Assembly: GCF_017744835.1 (NCBI RefSeq)
Contig: NZ_JAGIAM010000002.1
Location: 62,001-126,000 of the forward strand
Length of the DNA: 64,000 bases
From: Sphingomonas sp.
GTDB taxonomy: Bacteria; Pseudomonadota; Alphaproteobacteria; Sphingomonadales; Sphingomonadaceae
Reading direction: 5' to 3'
The notes below the pieces were generated by a model, which saw only the letters and a program-made list of their open reading frames with translations, was not told where the DNA came from and did no database searches. Position 1 is the first letter of the stretch. Every line of letters begins with the position of its first letter. The position numbers and the translations under genes are program-made. Shown piece by piece: positions 27,639 to 36,990 of this stretch.

Positions 27639-28664
27639 ATGATGAAGCGCTCTGCACAGCCCACCATAAACGACGTGGCGCGTATCGCCGGCGTTTCGAA
27701 GAAGACCGTCAGCCGGGTGATCAACCGGTCGCCGCTGCTCAACGGCGACACGCGGCGGCGCGTCGAGGAAGTCATCGCGAACCTGGGCTATGTCCCCAAC
27801 CCGCAGGCTCGCGCGCTGGCGCTGCGGCGCAACTTCCTGATCGCGCTGATCCACGACAATCCCAATGCGCAGATGGTGCTCAACGTCCAGCAGGGCCTGC
27901 TGGAAGTGCTGCGCGACACCGAATTCGAGCTGATCGTCCACCCGGTCGACCGCGGCTCCCCGACGATGCTCGAGAAGCTGGGACAGTTCCTCGAGCGTCA
28001 GCGGCCCTATGGCGTGATGATCCTGCCGCCGATCTCCGAGAATGAGCATCTCGCCCAGCTCTGCGAGCAGATCGGGTGCCGCTATGTCCGCATGGGCTCG
28101 GCGCCTTTCGCCGAAGGGCCGCACATGGTCGCGTCCAACGACCGCGAGGCGGTGCGCGGCGCAGTCGGCCATCTGATCGCCGCGGGGCACCGCCGGATCG
28201 CGCTGGTGATGGGCCCGCACGGCTTCCGCTCGGCGTTCGAGCGGCAGAAGGGCTATGAGGAAGCGATCGAGGCCGCCGGGCTGCCACTCCAGCGCACGCT
28301 GATGGTGGCGGGCGACTATCGCTTCGAATCGGGGATGCGCGCCGCCGAGCAGCTGCTCGACCTTTCGCCGCCGCCCACCGCAGTCTTCTCGTCCAACGAC
28401 GAAATGGCCGCCGGCGTGCTCCACGTCGCGCGCGAGCGCGGGCTGAACGTCCCGCAGGACCTGTCGATCATCGGCTTCGACGACACGCCGATTGCGGCGC
28501 ACATCTGGCCGCCGCTGACCACGGTGCGCTGGCCGATCGCCACCATGGCGCGCGCCGCCGCACTCAAGCTGGTCGGCGAGCCGGGCGACGAAGAGGCGGA
28601 GGCATCGCTGTTCGTCTCCACGCTGGTCCGCCGCGCGTCGGTGGCGCCACCAGGGGAGGGCTAG
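27639..28664 (+). CDS. LacI-family transcriptional regulator
   Basis: About 341 residues. The N-terminal helix-turn-helix and hinge are canonical (PTINDVARIAGVSKKTVSRVIN, then VIANLGYVPNPQARAL). They are followed by a periplasmic-binding-protein-like sensor domain ending with IIGFDDTPIAAHIWPPLTTVRWP. It probably represses the divergent GH28 gene and responds to a sugar. The start is ATG 27639 or the adjacent ATG 27642; the longer frame from 27606 adds residues absent from the family. Confidence 0.9.
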   Translation: MMKRSAQPTINDVARIAGVSKKTVSRVINRSPLLNGDTRRRVEEVIANLGYVPNPQARALALRRNFLIALIHDNPNAQMVLNVQQGLLEVLRDTEFELIVHPVDRGSPTMLEKLGQFLERQRPYGVMILPPISENEHLAQLCEQIGCRYVRMGSAPFAEGPHMVASNDREAVRGAVGHLIAAGHRRIALVMGPHGFRSAFERQKGYEEAIEAAGLPLQRTLMVAGDYRFESGMRAAEQLLDLSPPPTAVFSSNDEMAAGVLHVARERGLNVPQDLSIIGFDDTPIAAHIWPPLTTVRWPIATMARAAALKLVGEPGDEEAEASLFVSTLVRRASVAPPGEG

Positions 28665-28686
28665 GGCGATCGACATTCAGCCTACC

Positions 28687-28728
28687 GCTCCCCTCCCTTT
28701 TGGGGAGGGGAGACGAATGTCATACAAC
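28687..28728. repeat. Terminator-like repeat, copy 1
   Basis: The hairpin CTCCCCTCCC-TTTT-GGGGAGGGGAG is followed by a GAATGTC tail. A related unit with the same 5' block and tail is at 29051-29093. It lies just 3' of the LacI-type gene and may terminate it. Confidence 0.55.
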
Positions 28729-28754
28729 CCAGGCGCCCTGCGCACGATCTTGCC

Positions 28755-28936
28755 GCTTGCAAAATAGGATTTGGCCTGAAACAAAACGGGAACGCTCTTT
28801 CTCAATCTGAATATAATCGGCGTCTCGCGCGCACACGCGCGCGCGCACGCACATGCACGCGCGCAGGCACGTACGCACGCGCATGCGCCCGCGTTGGTGT
28901 GTCCACTTTGTCCACTTCCGCCGTGTCGACTTCCGG
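28755..28936 (-). repeat. Dispersed extragenic element, copy B (partial)
   Basis: Read on the minus strand it has the middle module GGCGGAAGTGGACAAAGT (as in copy C) and the end module AAATCCTATTTTGCAAG. The first module (ACTTTTCCCGCG) is missing. Its centre is replaced by an alternating purine-pyrimidine tract. With the flanking repeats it fills the 430-bp gap between the LacI-type and nodT-type genes, where no gene is supported. Confidence 0.5.
28826..28888. repeat. Alternating purine-pyrimidine tract (Z-DNA prone)
   Basis: 28826-28865 is 40 bp of strict CG/CA alternation; after a one-step break, 22 further bp alternate (28867-28888). Such tracts favour left-handed DNA under negative supercoiling. 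No coding explanation is apparent. Confidence 0.75.
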
Positions 28937-29050
28937 AATCGCCCCGCCGGATCGGCCGATGGCAGGCCCCGCTCGAACCGCCGCGATAGTGTGACCCTGG
29001 TGTGACCTTTGGCCGCGCAGGATGCGCGGGGCGGCGCGATAGCGTAACGC

Positions 29051-29093
29051 GCTCCCCTCCCTGAAAGGAAAGGGAGATGAATGTCGATACAAC
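29051..29093. repeat. Terminator-like repeat, copy 2
   Basis: Shares GCTCCCCTCCCT and the GAATGTC-ATACAAC tail with 28687-28728, with a weaker hairpin. It abuts the stop of the nodT-type gene and may act as its terminator. Confidence 0.5.
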
Positions 29094-30457
29094 TAGGACA
29101 GACTCCAGCCGCCGCCCATCGCCTGGTAGAGAGCAACGAGCGCGTTGAGTTGGTCCGCCTGGACCTGGACCAGGCTCAGCTCGGCATTGAGCAAGGCGCG
29201 CTGCGCGTCGAGCTGTTCTAGATAGGAAGTATAGCCGGCGTCGTAGCGGTTGGTGGCATGGCGGAGCGCTTCGGCGAGCGCGATGCGCTGCGCCTCGAGC
29301 CGGGCGCGCTGCTCGGCCAGCCGCTGAACCGCGGCGAGATTGTCCTCCACTTCGCGGAAGGCGGTCAGCACGGTGCGGCGGTAACTGAATGCGGCCTGGT
29401 CGCGGCGCGCGGCCGCCGTGTCGACCTGCGCGGCGATCCGGCCGCCGTTGAACAGCGGCGCGAGGATGCTTCCGCCCAGCGACCAGATCGCGATCGGATC
29501 GCCGAGCGCGCTCGACACCACCGCTCCAGCCGTGCCGGTCAGCCGTACCTGCGGCAGAAACTGCGCGCGCGCCGCGGCGAGATTGGCGTCGGAAGCGGCG
29601 AGGGTGAACTCGGCCTGGGCGATGTCAGGCCGGCGGCGCAGCAGGTCCGAAGGCAGGCCGGCGGGGATCGGAGGACGTGCGAGCTGATCGAGCGCCAGGC
29701 CGCGCATGACGGCGCGTGGCGATTCGCCGAGCAACAGGCTCAGCGCATTCTCCTGGCGCGAAACGGCGAGCTCGGCCTGGGGCACGCCCTGGGCAGTGGC
29801 CTCATATTCGGCCTCGGCCTGGCGGAGCTCGAGCTGCGAGGTATAGCCGACCCGCGCGCGGTTGCGGGCGATGCGCAGCGCCTCGGTACGCGAGGCGAGC
29901 GTCACGCGGAGGATGCGCAACCGCTCGTCGAGCCCGCGCAGCGTGAGATAGCCGCTCGCGGTGGCCGCCGCGACGCCGAGCCGCGCCGCATCCGCCGCCG
30001 CGGCGCTCGCGCGGGTGCTCTGGCGCGCGGCTTCCACCTGCTCGCCGATCCGGCCGAACAAGTCGACTTCATAGGCCGCCTGGAACACCGGCTGTAGAGT
30101 GGTCGATTCGGACGGCGTTCCTAGCGCGCTGACGCTGCGCCCATGGGTGGCGCTCACGCCAAGGTCGAGCGAGGGGAAGAGCTGCGAGCGCGCCAGCCGC
30201 TCCTGCGCGCGCGCCTCCTGCACGCGCGCCACGGCGAGCGCGATGTCGGCGTTATTGGCCAGCGCGCGCTCGACCAGTCCCGAGAGCACCGAGTCGCCGA
30301 AGCCCTGCCACCAGCGCGCATCGATCGGCGCATTCGGGCCCAGGCTGGTGCGCCAACCGGCTGGCGGCGCGACCGCAGCCTGGGGCGGGACGGGCGGAGT
30401 CGGGCCCGCGCACGAGGCGAGCAGCGCGAGCAGGGCTCCGGCGCCGAGCCGCTTCAT
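29093..30457 (-). CDS. Efflux outer-membrane lipoprotein, NodT/OprM family
   Basis: 454 residues. The signal peptide ends in lipobox LLASCAG. The mature part begins PPAGWRTSLGPNAPIDARWWQGFGDSVLSGLV, typical of NodT-family factors, followed by two repeats of the TolC-like domain. It forms the outer-membrane channel of a tripartite exporter. It is the last gene of an MFS-HlyD-NodT operon; its start overlaps the HlyD-type stop by 4 bp. Confidence 0.9.
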   Translation of the reverse strand: MKRLGAGALLALLASCAGPTPPVPPQAAVAPPAGWRTSLGPNAPIDARWWQGFGDSVLSGLVERALANNADIALAVARVQEARAQERLARSQLFPSLDLGVSATHGRSVSALGTPSESTTLQPVFQAAYEVDLFGRIGEQVEAARQSTRASAAAADAARLGVAAATASGYLTLRGLDERLRILRVTLASRTEALRIARNRARVGYTSQLELRQAEAEYEATAQGVPQAELAVSRQENALSLLLGESPRAVMRGLALDQLARPPIPAGLPSDLLRRRPDIAQAEFTLAASDANLAAARAQFLPQVRLTGTAGAVVSSALGDPIAIWSLGGSILAPLFNGGRIAAQVDTAAARRDQAAFSYRRTVLTAFREVEDNLAAVQRLAEQRARLEAQRIALAEALRHATNRYDAGYTSYLEQLDAQRALLNAELSLVQVQADQLNALVALYQAMGGGWSLS

Positions 30458-31644
30458 TGGCGCGTATCCACGCTCGCCTCGACCGACATGCCCGGCCGCA
30501 GCCGCTGGAGAAGCTCCTGTCCGGGATCGAGCGCGATCCGCACCGCGATCCTCTGCGGCACCTTGACGAAATTGCCCGTGCCGGTCTCGGGCCGGATCAC
30601 GGCAAACTCGCTTCCCGCCGCCGGCGCGATCTGCTCGACGCGCCCGAACAATCCGGCGCCGCCGAGCGCATCGACATGCACGGCCGCCCGCTGCCCCGGC
30701 GCCATGCGCGCGGTTTGCGCTTCCTTGAAGTTGGCAACCACCCAGACCTTGTTGGGCACCAGGAAGAGCAGCTGGGTGCCGGCCGCGACATATTGGCCGA
30801 GCCGCACGCCGATCTCGCTCACCTGCCCGTCCTGCGGCGCGCGGATCACGGTGTTGGCCAAGTCGATCTGGGCGAGCTGGAGCGCAGCGCGCGCATTCTC
30901 GACTGCCGCCTGCAGCCCGCCGCGGCCCACGGTGACGGTGCGGACCTGCTCGCGGGCGATCGTGCGCTGCGCCTCGGCCTGCCGGACGCCGGCTTCGGCC
31001 TGGCGGAGCGCGGCGAGGGTCTGGTCGCGCTCGCGCAGCGACAGCGAGCCCTGCGCAGTGAGCTCGGCGGCACGGCGCATGTCGGCCTGGGCGCGGGCAA
31101 GCTGGGCACGCGCGTTGGCGACGGCGGCGTCCTGCGCCGCGACCTGCGCCTCGCTCGAATTCTGGCTCTGCTGCGAATTGTTGAGATTGGCGAGCTGGGC
31201 CGAGACATTCGCCTGCGCCTGCTGGACGCGCTGGCGATAGATACGGTCGTCGATCTGCGCGAGCGGCTGGCCCTGCTTCACTTGCTGGAAGTCCTGCACG
31301 AAGACCTGCGTGACATAGCCGTTCACCTGCGGCGCGATCACCGTGGTCTGGCCGCGGACATAGGCATTGTCGGTCACCTGCACGGTGCGCGTGAACGGCG
31401 GCAGGTTCCAGGCATAGAGCGCGAGCAGCGCGCCGAGGATCAGGAAGCCGATGAACAGCAACGTGCCGCGAAGGCCGCTGCGCGGCGGCGCCCAGCCCTT
31501 TGCCTTGCCGCTGTCCTCATTGGCCTCGATCGGGTCCTCGAGGCGAGTCCCCTCCTGCGGTTCGGCAGGCGGCGGCGGAGGCGGCGGGGCCTCCGGCGGC
31601 GGGGGCGCGGGAGGAGAAGGAGGAGCGGCTCGCGTGTCGGTCAT
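30454..31644 (-). CDS. HlyD/EmrA-family periplasmic adaptor
   Basis: 396 residues. A cytoplasmic Pro-rich N-terminus (about residues 10-30) is followed by one membrane segment (TLLFIGFLILGALLALYAW). The lipoyl halves (TVIAPQVNGYVTQVFVQD and VIRAPQDGQVSEIGVRLGQYV) flank an Ala/Gln-rich coiled-coil hairpin. It joins the inner-membrane MFS pump to the outer-membrane channel. The start is ATG 31644, overlapping the MFS stop by 4 bp; the frame to 31725 runs into the MFS gene and is rejected. Confidence 0.9.
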   Translation of the reverse strand: MTDTRAAPPSPPAPPPPEAPPPPPPPAEPQEGTRLEDPIEANEDSGKAKGWAPPRSGLRGTLLFIGFLILGALLALYAWNLPPFTRTVQVTDNAYVRGQTTVIAPQVNGYVTQVFVQDFQQVKQGQPLAQIDDRIYRQRVQQAQANVSAQLANLNNSQQSQNSSEAQVAAQDAAVANARAQLARAQADMRRAAELTAQGSLSLRERDQTLAALRQAEAGVRQAEAQRTIAREQVRTVTVGRGGLQAAVENARAALQLAQIDLANTVIRAPQDGQVSEIGVRLGQYVAAGTQLLFLVPNKVWVVANFKEAQTARMAPGQRAAVHVDALGGAGLFGRVEQIAPAAGSEFAVIRPETGTGNFVKVPQRIAVRIALDPGQELLQRLRPGMSVEASVDTRQ

Positions 31645-33302
31645 TGCCTGTTCGCCCTCATTGCCTGGAGCGCAGCCAGCTCGCCCGCCAGCGGATTGAT
31701 CCCGCGGATCCTGAGCGAGAGCCAAAAGCCACCGACCAGCACCAGCGCGATTGCAGCGAGCGTGCCGATCAGCATGAAAACGTCGTTGTACGCGAGGATG
31801 TTCGCTTCGCGGGTGAGTTGCTGGGTCAGCAGCACCGCGCCTTCGGCCTGGCGCAGCGCGGGATCGCCGAGCACGCGGCCATAGGCGCCGCCGAGCTGCT
31901 GGAGCCGCGCCGCGACCTGCGGGTCGGTGGCCACGATCCCCGAGGCGAGCTGCTGCAGATGGTATCGCGTTCGCAGATATTGGAAGGTGCCCAGTACCGC
32001 GCTCCCGGCGAGCCCGCCAATGGTCTGCGAGATGCCGAACACCGCCGAATAGCTGACCATGTGGCTCGGCCCCTTGGACATCGCGCGCAGCACGCCGACC
32101 ATCATCGTCGACCCCAGGAAATAGATTGCCGCGAAGCCCATGATCGCCTGGCTGAGGTAGAGGTTCGCCGGGCGCGTGAGGTTGGTCGCATCGGCATCCA
32201 TGAAGGCCGCGATCATGATCAGCGTGATCGAGACCACGACCGGCCGCAGCAGATCGTTGGTGTCGAGCCGCACCAGGCTGAGCAGCAGCCCGGCGAGCGT
32301 CGCCCCGGTCACCACGGCGAAGAGCCCCACGAGCTGCTCAGGCCCCATTCCCGTAACCTGGAGCAGCGCGATCGAACCGAAATTCTGCTCGGCGAGCAGG
32401 ATGCGCATCGTCGCCGCCACGCCGGCGAAGCGCAGGATCGCCGCGCTGCGCATCCAGCGCGTGTTGAGCATCGGATTGGCGCGATTGTGCTCGACCAGCA
32501 TCGCCGCGCCGATCAGCACAATCGCAGCGGCAGTGGCGTAGCCGATCCATGGCTGCGTCCACCAGACCGTGCGTCCCTGCACCAGCACGGCGGTGAGCAG
32601 CGCCATGCCGGGCGCGAACAGCGCGAGCGTGAGGAAGTCGAGGCGCTCGAAGACCTGGGCGCGCTCGCTCGGCGGCAGCCGCAGCAGCGCGATCGAGCCG
32701 AGGCAGAGCAGCGCCAGCCCGAACTCGAAGATGTAGAGGTTCTGGATGTCGCCGCTGGCGAGCAGGAGCGGCGAGAAGACGCGCGCGAGCGGCAGCGCCA
32801 CCTGCGACAGGCCGATGCCGAGGATCATCCCCATCAGCCGCGCCTTCGCCGACAGCGACTGCATGATGTAGAAGAAGCCGAGCGGCGTGAAGCCGCTCGC
32901 GATGATGCCGGTCAGCGCGCGGACCATGATCTCGGTGGGGTAGCTCTGCACGAAGACCTGCACGCCGGCGAGCAGCACGAAGCCGAGCAGGAAAAAGCGG
33001 GTCACCCGCTGCAGCCCGAACTGCTGACGCACCTTGATGAGCATGAAGCTCGCGCAGACGTTGGTCATCGAATAGACGCCGGTGATCCAGTTCGCCTCGA
33101 CGCTGGTGATCCCCAAAGCGCCCTGGATCTGCTGGAGATTGGCGACCAGCAGGCTGTTGGCGAAGCCGGCGGTGAGCGCGATCAGCACCCCGATCAGCGC
33201 ATAGCCGATGCGGCGCGGCATCGGGTGATCGGGTGTGGCGGGCGACCCGGGCATGAAGGGGCGCTCGTGCGGCTTGAACTGATAGGCGTCCGCCTCTGCC
33301 AA
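31641..33302 (-). CDS. MFS multidrug exporter, DHA2/EmrB family
   Basis: 553 residues with about 14 membrane segments. The first helix region is IGYALIGVLIALTAGFANSLLVANLQQIQGALG, followed by SVEANWITGVYSMTNV as in EmrB-like pumps. It exports toxic organic compounds with proton antiport through the adaptor and channel encoded downstream. The start TTG 33302 is weakly supported; ATG codons at 33254 and 33221 are alternatives. No regulator gene is adjacent to this operon. Confidence 0.88.
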   Translation of the reverse strand: MAEADAYQFKPHERPFMPGSPATPDHPMPRRIGYALIGVLIALTAGFANSLLVANLQQIQGALGITSVEANWITGVYSMTNVCASFMLIKVRQQFGLQRVTRFFLLGFVLLAGVQVFVQSYPTEIMVRALTGIIASGFTPLGFFYIMQSLSAKARLMGMILGIGLSQVALPLARVFSPLLLASGDIQNLYIFEFGLALLCLGSIALLRLPPSERAQVFERLDFLTLALFAPGMALLTAVLVQGRTVWWTQPWIGYATAAAIVLIGAAMLVEHNRANPMLNTRWMRSAAILRFAGVAATMRILLAEQNFGSIALLQVTGMGPEQLVGLFAVVTGATLAGLLLSLVRLDTNDLLRPVVVSITLIMIAAFMDADATNLTRPANLYLSQAIMGFAAIYFLGSTMMVGVLRAMSKGPSHMVSYSAVFGISQTIGGLAGSAVLGTFQYLRTRYHLQQLASGIVATDPQVAARLQQLGGAYGRVLGDPALRQAEGAVLLTQQLTREANILAYNDVFMLIGTLAAIALVLVGGFWLSLRIRGINPLAGELAALQAMRANRQ

Positions 33303-33373
33303 GTCCTGCTGCTTCCCCGGTTACCAGATCCTTCGTATCGAATGCGGAACGGAATGAAAGGTTGCAGCCCGCC

Positions 33374-34756
33374 CTATTCGACTCGTTCGAATTGCACCGC
33401 GCCACGCACGGTGTCCGCCGACGCGAGCCGTACCTGAAGCTGGGCACCGGGCTCGACGCCGTTGGTCCCGAGCCGCGCCACCACCGGCAGGTCGCGAAGC
33501 TGGAGCCGCACGCCGCGCTCGTCGACGTCGGTGACTACCGCGGTGAAGACTTTGCCCACGCTCCCGCGCAGCATCACTGCCTCGGCGAGGTCGATCACTG
33601 CGCGCTCGATATTGCCGCCGATCGCGTCGGCGCGGTCCATCACCTTGGGCAGCTTCTCGAACGCCTCGTGCACCGCCGCGGGGACCGGCTGGCCGTTGGC
33701 GACCGCGAGCGCGGCGCGCACGACGTAGCGATCCGCCAGCCGGCGCAGCGGCGCGGTGGCGTGGGCATAGGTCGCCGCGACCGCCGCGTGCCAGGGGACC
33801 ACGCCTTCGCGGTACGGCTCATAGCCCGCGCCGTTCCCGGCGCGCCGGATCGCGAGCATGAAGGCGGCCTGCTTCGGGTCCTTGGGATCGAGCATGCGCT
33901 CGAACTGGGCCAGCGTCGCCGTGGCGGGCCAGGCGAGGCCGAAGGCCTTGGCGGTCTCGCGCAGCCGGCGCACGCCGCGGGCATCGGGCTCCGCCATAGT
34001 GCGGAACAGCCCGGTGTGGTGCGCGCGCAGCGCCTCGGCGACGGCGATGTTGGTCGCGAGCGAGAGCGCGGCATTGCGCTCCTCCGACACCAGCCGCGGG
34101 CGGAAGACCAGCTCGTAGCGCCCCTCGCCGAGCGCCGCGACTTCCTGCTCGGGCGGGTCGACGCGGGCGGCGCCGCGGCGATTCTCGGCGGCCTGGACGC
34201 GCGCGGAAAGCTCGGCGAAGCCGGCGGGCAGGTCTTCGTCGCGCACGCCGTCATAGGCCAGCTTGGCGCGGCTGCGGACCAATGCGCGCTCGACGCCGTC
34301 GAGGCTTGCCGTGCCGTCGGGCGCGACGCGCACGGTGAAGACCACCGCGGGCCGGGGCCCGTCGGGCAGCAGGCTCGCCGCGCCTTCGCTCAGCACGCGC
34401 GGATAGAGGCCGGCCTTGCCGTCGGGCAGATAGAGCGTGCCGCCGCGCTTCCACGCCTCCTGGTCGATCGGATCGCCGTCGGACACGAACCAGGCGACGT
34501 CGGCGATCGCATATTGGAGCAGCAGATCGGCGCCGCTGGTCTCGATCGCAAAGGCCTGGTCGAGGTCGGTCGAGCTGGCCGGATCGAGCGTGACGAAGGG
34601 CATGGCGGTGCGGTCGACATGCTCGGCAGGCACGCGGAGGGCGGCCGCCTCGGCGGCTTCGAGGACCTGCGGCGGGAAGCTCTCGGGCACGTCGAACCGC
34701 TGGCGGATCGCGGCGAGCCCTTGGCCCAGCGCATCGGTCGGATCGGAAATACGCAT
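33374..34756 (-). CDS. RNase II/R-family (RNB-domain) ribonuclease
   Basis: 460 residues. The RNB active site is visible as TLDPASSTDLDQAFAI (metal-binding Asp cluster), with later family blocks YLPDGKAGLYPRVLSE and YAHATAPLRRLADRYVVRAAL. The C-terminal part after about residue 390 is a short S1-like domain. It lacks the long N-terminal cold-shock domains of RNase R, so it belongs to the short RNB proteins common in alphaproteobacteria. It should be a cytoplasmic 3'-5' exoribonuclease. Confidence 0.88.
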   Translation of the reverse strand: MRISDPTDALGQGLAAIRQRFDVPESFPPQVLEAAEAAALRVPAEHVDRTAMPFVTLDPASSTDLDQAFAIETSGADLLLQYAIADVAWFVSDGDPIDQEAWKRGGTLYLPDGKAGLYPRVLSEGAASLLPDGPRPAVVFTVRVAPDGTASLDGVERALVRSRAKLAYDGVRDEDLPAGFAELSARVQAAENRRGAARVDPPEQEVAALGEGRYELVFRPRLVSEERNAALSLATNIAVAEALRAHHTGLFRTMAEPDARGVRRLRETAKAFGLAWPATATLAQFERMLDPKDPKQAAFMLAIRRAGNGAGYEPYREGVVPWHAAVAATYAHATAPLRRLADRYVVRAALAVANGQPVPAAVHEAFEKLPKVMDRADAIGGNIERAVIDLAEAVMLRGSVGKVFTAVVTDVDERGVRLQLRDLPVVARLGTNGVEPGAQLQVRLASADTVRGAVQFERVE

Positions 34757-34812
34757 CGGCTTAGGCGTACATCAGCGCGCCGCGGGGGGCAAAGCCCCTG
34801 CCCAGTGGCCCT

Positions 34813-36453
34813 TTATTTACGCGTCAGCAGCGCGGATGCCGCCTGCTTCTCGGCAGGGCTCATCCGCCGTTCGAGCGCGGCCAGCGCGCGCGGCGCATTC
34901 TCGTTCCCGAGCCCTGCCGCGCGGCGCAGCCAGGCCCAGGCTCCGGGCACGTCCCTGGCCCCGCCCTCGCCCCGCGCCATCATCGCGCCGAGGTTGAACA
35001 TGCCCTCTGGATCGTCGCCCTTCGCCGCGGCTTCGAACCATTGGCGCGCGGCGGCATCGTCCTTGGGAACGAGCTTGCCTTCGTAGAAATAGGTGCCGAG
35101 CGCCATGCGCGCCGCGGCGCTGCCCCGAAGCGCCGCGGACTTGTAGAAGCCGAGCGCGCGCTGCGGATCGGCCTTCACGCCCTCACCGAACTCATAGGCC
35201 CGGCCCAGTGCGTAGAGTCCGCCGCCGTGATTGTTGCGCGCCGCGGCCTGGTACCAGCCAAGCGCTTCCTTGCGATCCTGCGCCACGCCGCTCCCGCCGA
35301 TGTACAGGATCTCGGCGAGCGCGAACTGGGCGGCCGGATAGTTGAGCTTGGCAGCCTTGCGATACCAGGAAACCGCCTTCTTCACATCGCGCGGCGCGTC
35401 GATGCCGTGGTTGTAAAGATCGCCGAGAACCTTGGCGGCGGGGACATGGCCTACCTCGAAGGCGCGCGCATACCACTTGCGTGCCTGTTCCGGGTCCTTC
35501 TCCACGCCGCGGAAGCCGCTGCGGTAGAGATTCGCGAGGATCACGCTCGCCTCGCCCATCGCGGTATTGAGCTCGGGTCGTCTGGGATCGAACAAGGGCG
35601 TCTCGCGGGCTGGATTGAAGGGCGATTCCGCCGTCTTCTTCAGCCATTTCACTGCCTCGACCGGATCGGACTTGTCACCCAGCCCCTGGAGATAGAGCTT
35701 GCCGACGAACAAGGTCGCCTCGTCCCCGCCCTCCGCCGGGGTCAGCTTGCTGGCGGCCTTCTTGAACCAGACCAGCGATTCGGCGAAGCGACGCTGATCG
35801 AAGAGCGCGAACCCCATCGGCAGCGTCGTATCGCGGCCGGCGATTTCCGCGCGTGCCTGGATGTAACGGCCGTTCGCCGCAGCGGCTCGAGAGGCCGGAT
35901 CGAACTGGGACGCGCCATTCTCGGACCAGCTGCTGCTCGCTGGAACGAAGCCCGATCCGGCGGAGCCGGCCGTGCTCGCGCCACCGCGGACGAACGCGGC
36001 GCGGCAGCCCTGGACTGCATTGCCGAAGCTGGCTTCGTCTATCGAGATCCCCGCCCCGCCCTCTTCGCTCAAGGGAGGCGGGGCGCTTTCGATGGCAATT
36101 TCCCGCAGATTCGCATCACGCACGCCGAATCGCGCCTTGGCGAGATCGGGAAGCGGCGACCCCGGCGGCACCAGGGGCGGCGCGCTGTAATCGGGATCGC
36201 GCGGCAGCCGGGTCGGCAGGAACGGGAAAGGGCCACCCGCCGCTGCGAACAACGCCTGATAAAAGGGATCGCGGGCCATCATTTCGCAGGTGGCGGAACG
36301 CGGTGCCTCGGCACCGGGCATCCGCTTGCCCTCGACCACGACCTGCTTCTGATCGCCGGATTCCGACGCGGTCTGCGCATGGGCAAGCCCGGGAATCAGT
36401 ACTGCGGTGCCGAGAACGACCGCCCAGAACCGCCCATGTGCCCGACCCTGCAT
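34813..36453 (-). CDS. Secreted Sel1-repeat (TPR-like) protein
   Basis: 546 residues. The signal peptide (RFWAVVLGTAVLIPGLAHAQ) is followed by about 200 residues with no recognised domain. Then come at least six Sel1-like repeats of about 36 residues (for example DPEQARKWYARAFEVGHVPAAKVLGDLY and DRKEALGWYQAAARNNHGGGLYALGRAY). Sel1 repeats mediate protein-protein contact; in related bacteria such proteins act in envelope or exopolysaccharide regulation. The specific role is unknown. The start is ATG 36453, with GGGAGAG upstream. Confidence 0.82.
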   Translation of the reverse strand: MQGRAHGRFWAVVLGTAVLIPGLAHAQTASESGDQKQVVVEGKRMPGAEAPRSATCEMMARDPFYQALFAAAGGPFPFLPTRLPRDPDYSAPPLVPPGSPLPDLAKARFGVRDANLREIAIESAPPPLSEEGGAGISIDEASFGNAVQGCRAAFVRGGASTAGSAGSGFVPASSSWSENGASQFDPASRAAAANGRYIQARAEIAGRDTTLPMGFALFDQRRFAESLVWFKKAASKLTPAEGGDEATLFVGKLYLQGLGDKSDPVEAVKWLKKTAESPFNPARETPLFDPRRPELNTAMGEASVILANLYRSGFRGVEKDPEQARKWYARAFEVGHVPAAKVLGDLYNHGIDAPRDVKKAVSWYRKAAKLNYPAAQFALAEILYIGGSGVAQDRKEALGWYQAAARNNHGGGLYALGRAYEFGEGVKADPQRALGFYKSAALRGSAAARMALGTYFYEGKLVPKDDAAARQWFEAAAKGDDPEGMFNLGAMMARGEGGARDVPGAWAWLRRAAGLGNENAPRALAALERRMSPAEKQAASALLTRK

Positions 36454-36573
36454 CCTGCTCTCCCCTATCGAGCATGACGGGCAGCCGCCCGCATTCCGCA
36501 GGAGGCTAACATCGATTCGTCGCATCGGGAACAGGGCCGCAACGGCAGCTTCATGCGGGCGAGCGCGTGAAGA

Positions 36574-36658
36574 TGGTGCCCCCGGCCGGACTCGAACCAG
36601 CATGCCTTGCGGCGTTCGATTTTGAGTCGAATGCGTCTACCAATTTCGCCACGGGGGC
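36574..36658 (-). tRNA. tRNA-Leu (CAA)
   Basis: A class II tRNA with a long variable arm on the minus strand. The anticodon stem-loop TTCGA-CTCAAAA-TCGAA gives anticodon CAA. Acceptor GCCCCCG pairs with CGGGGGC, discriminator is A, and CCA is encoded. Confidence 0.94.
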
Positions 36659-36749
36659 AGCGAGCGCGTGTGGCTAGACGATGGGCGCGCGCGCTGCAAG
36701 CGGCGTGCGCGTGGAAGCGGAAATGCTGCCGATGCTGGCGATCGGGGCC

Positions 36750-36963
36750 TAGCTTCGCACTTTTCCCGCGTTTTCGGAAATAATGCTGCGCGCACGCGTA
36801 AGCAAATTACGCGACCACCCCGTGCCTGCGCGGAAGTTGACACCGGCGGAAGTGGACAAAGTTTGCACCCTCCGCAGGGTTTTTCTGTTTTCCCAATCCA
36901 AAGAGCGCCGCCGGCCCGTTCCCGCGGACAGCCAGCCAAGCAGGCGAAGTCCTACATTGCAAG
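36750..36963 (+). repeat. Dispersed extragenic element, copy C
   Basis: Has all modules: CTTCGCACTTTTCCCGCG at the start, GGAAGTTGACACCGGCGGAA in the middle, and AAGTCCTACATTGCAAG at the end, with CAAAGAGCGC between. It accounts for most of the 330-bp gap between tRNA-Leu and comM. No gene is seen in that gap. Confidence 0.55.
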
Positions 36964-36990
36964 CAGCCAGCGGCGCGCGCCCTTGAGCCT

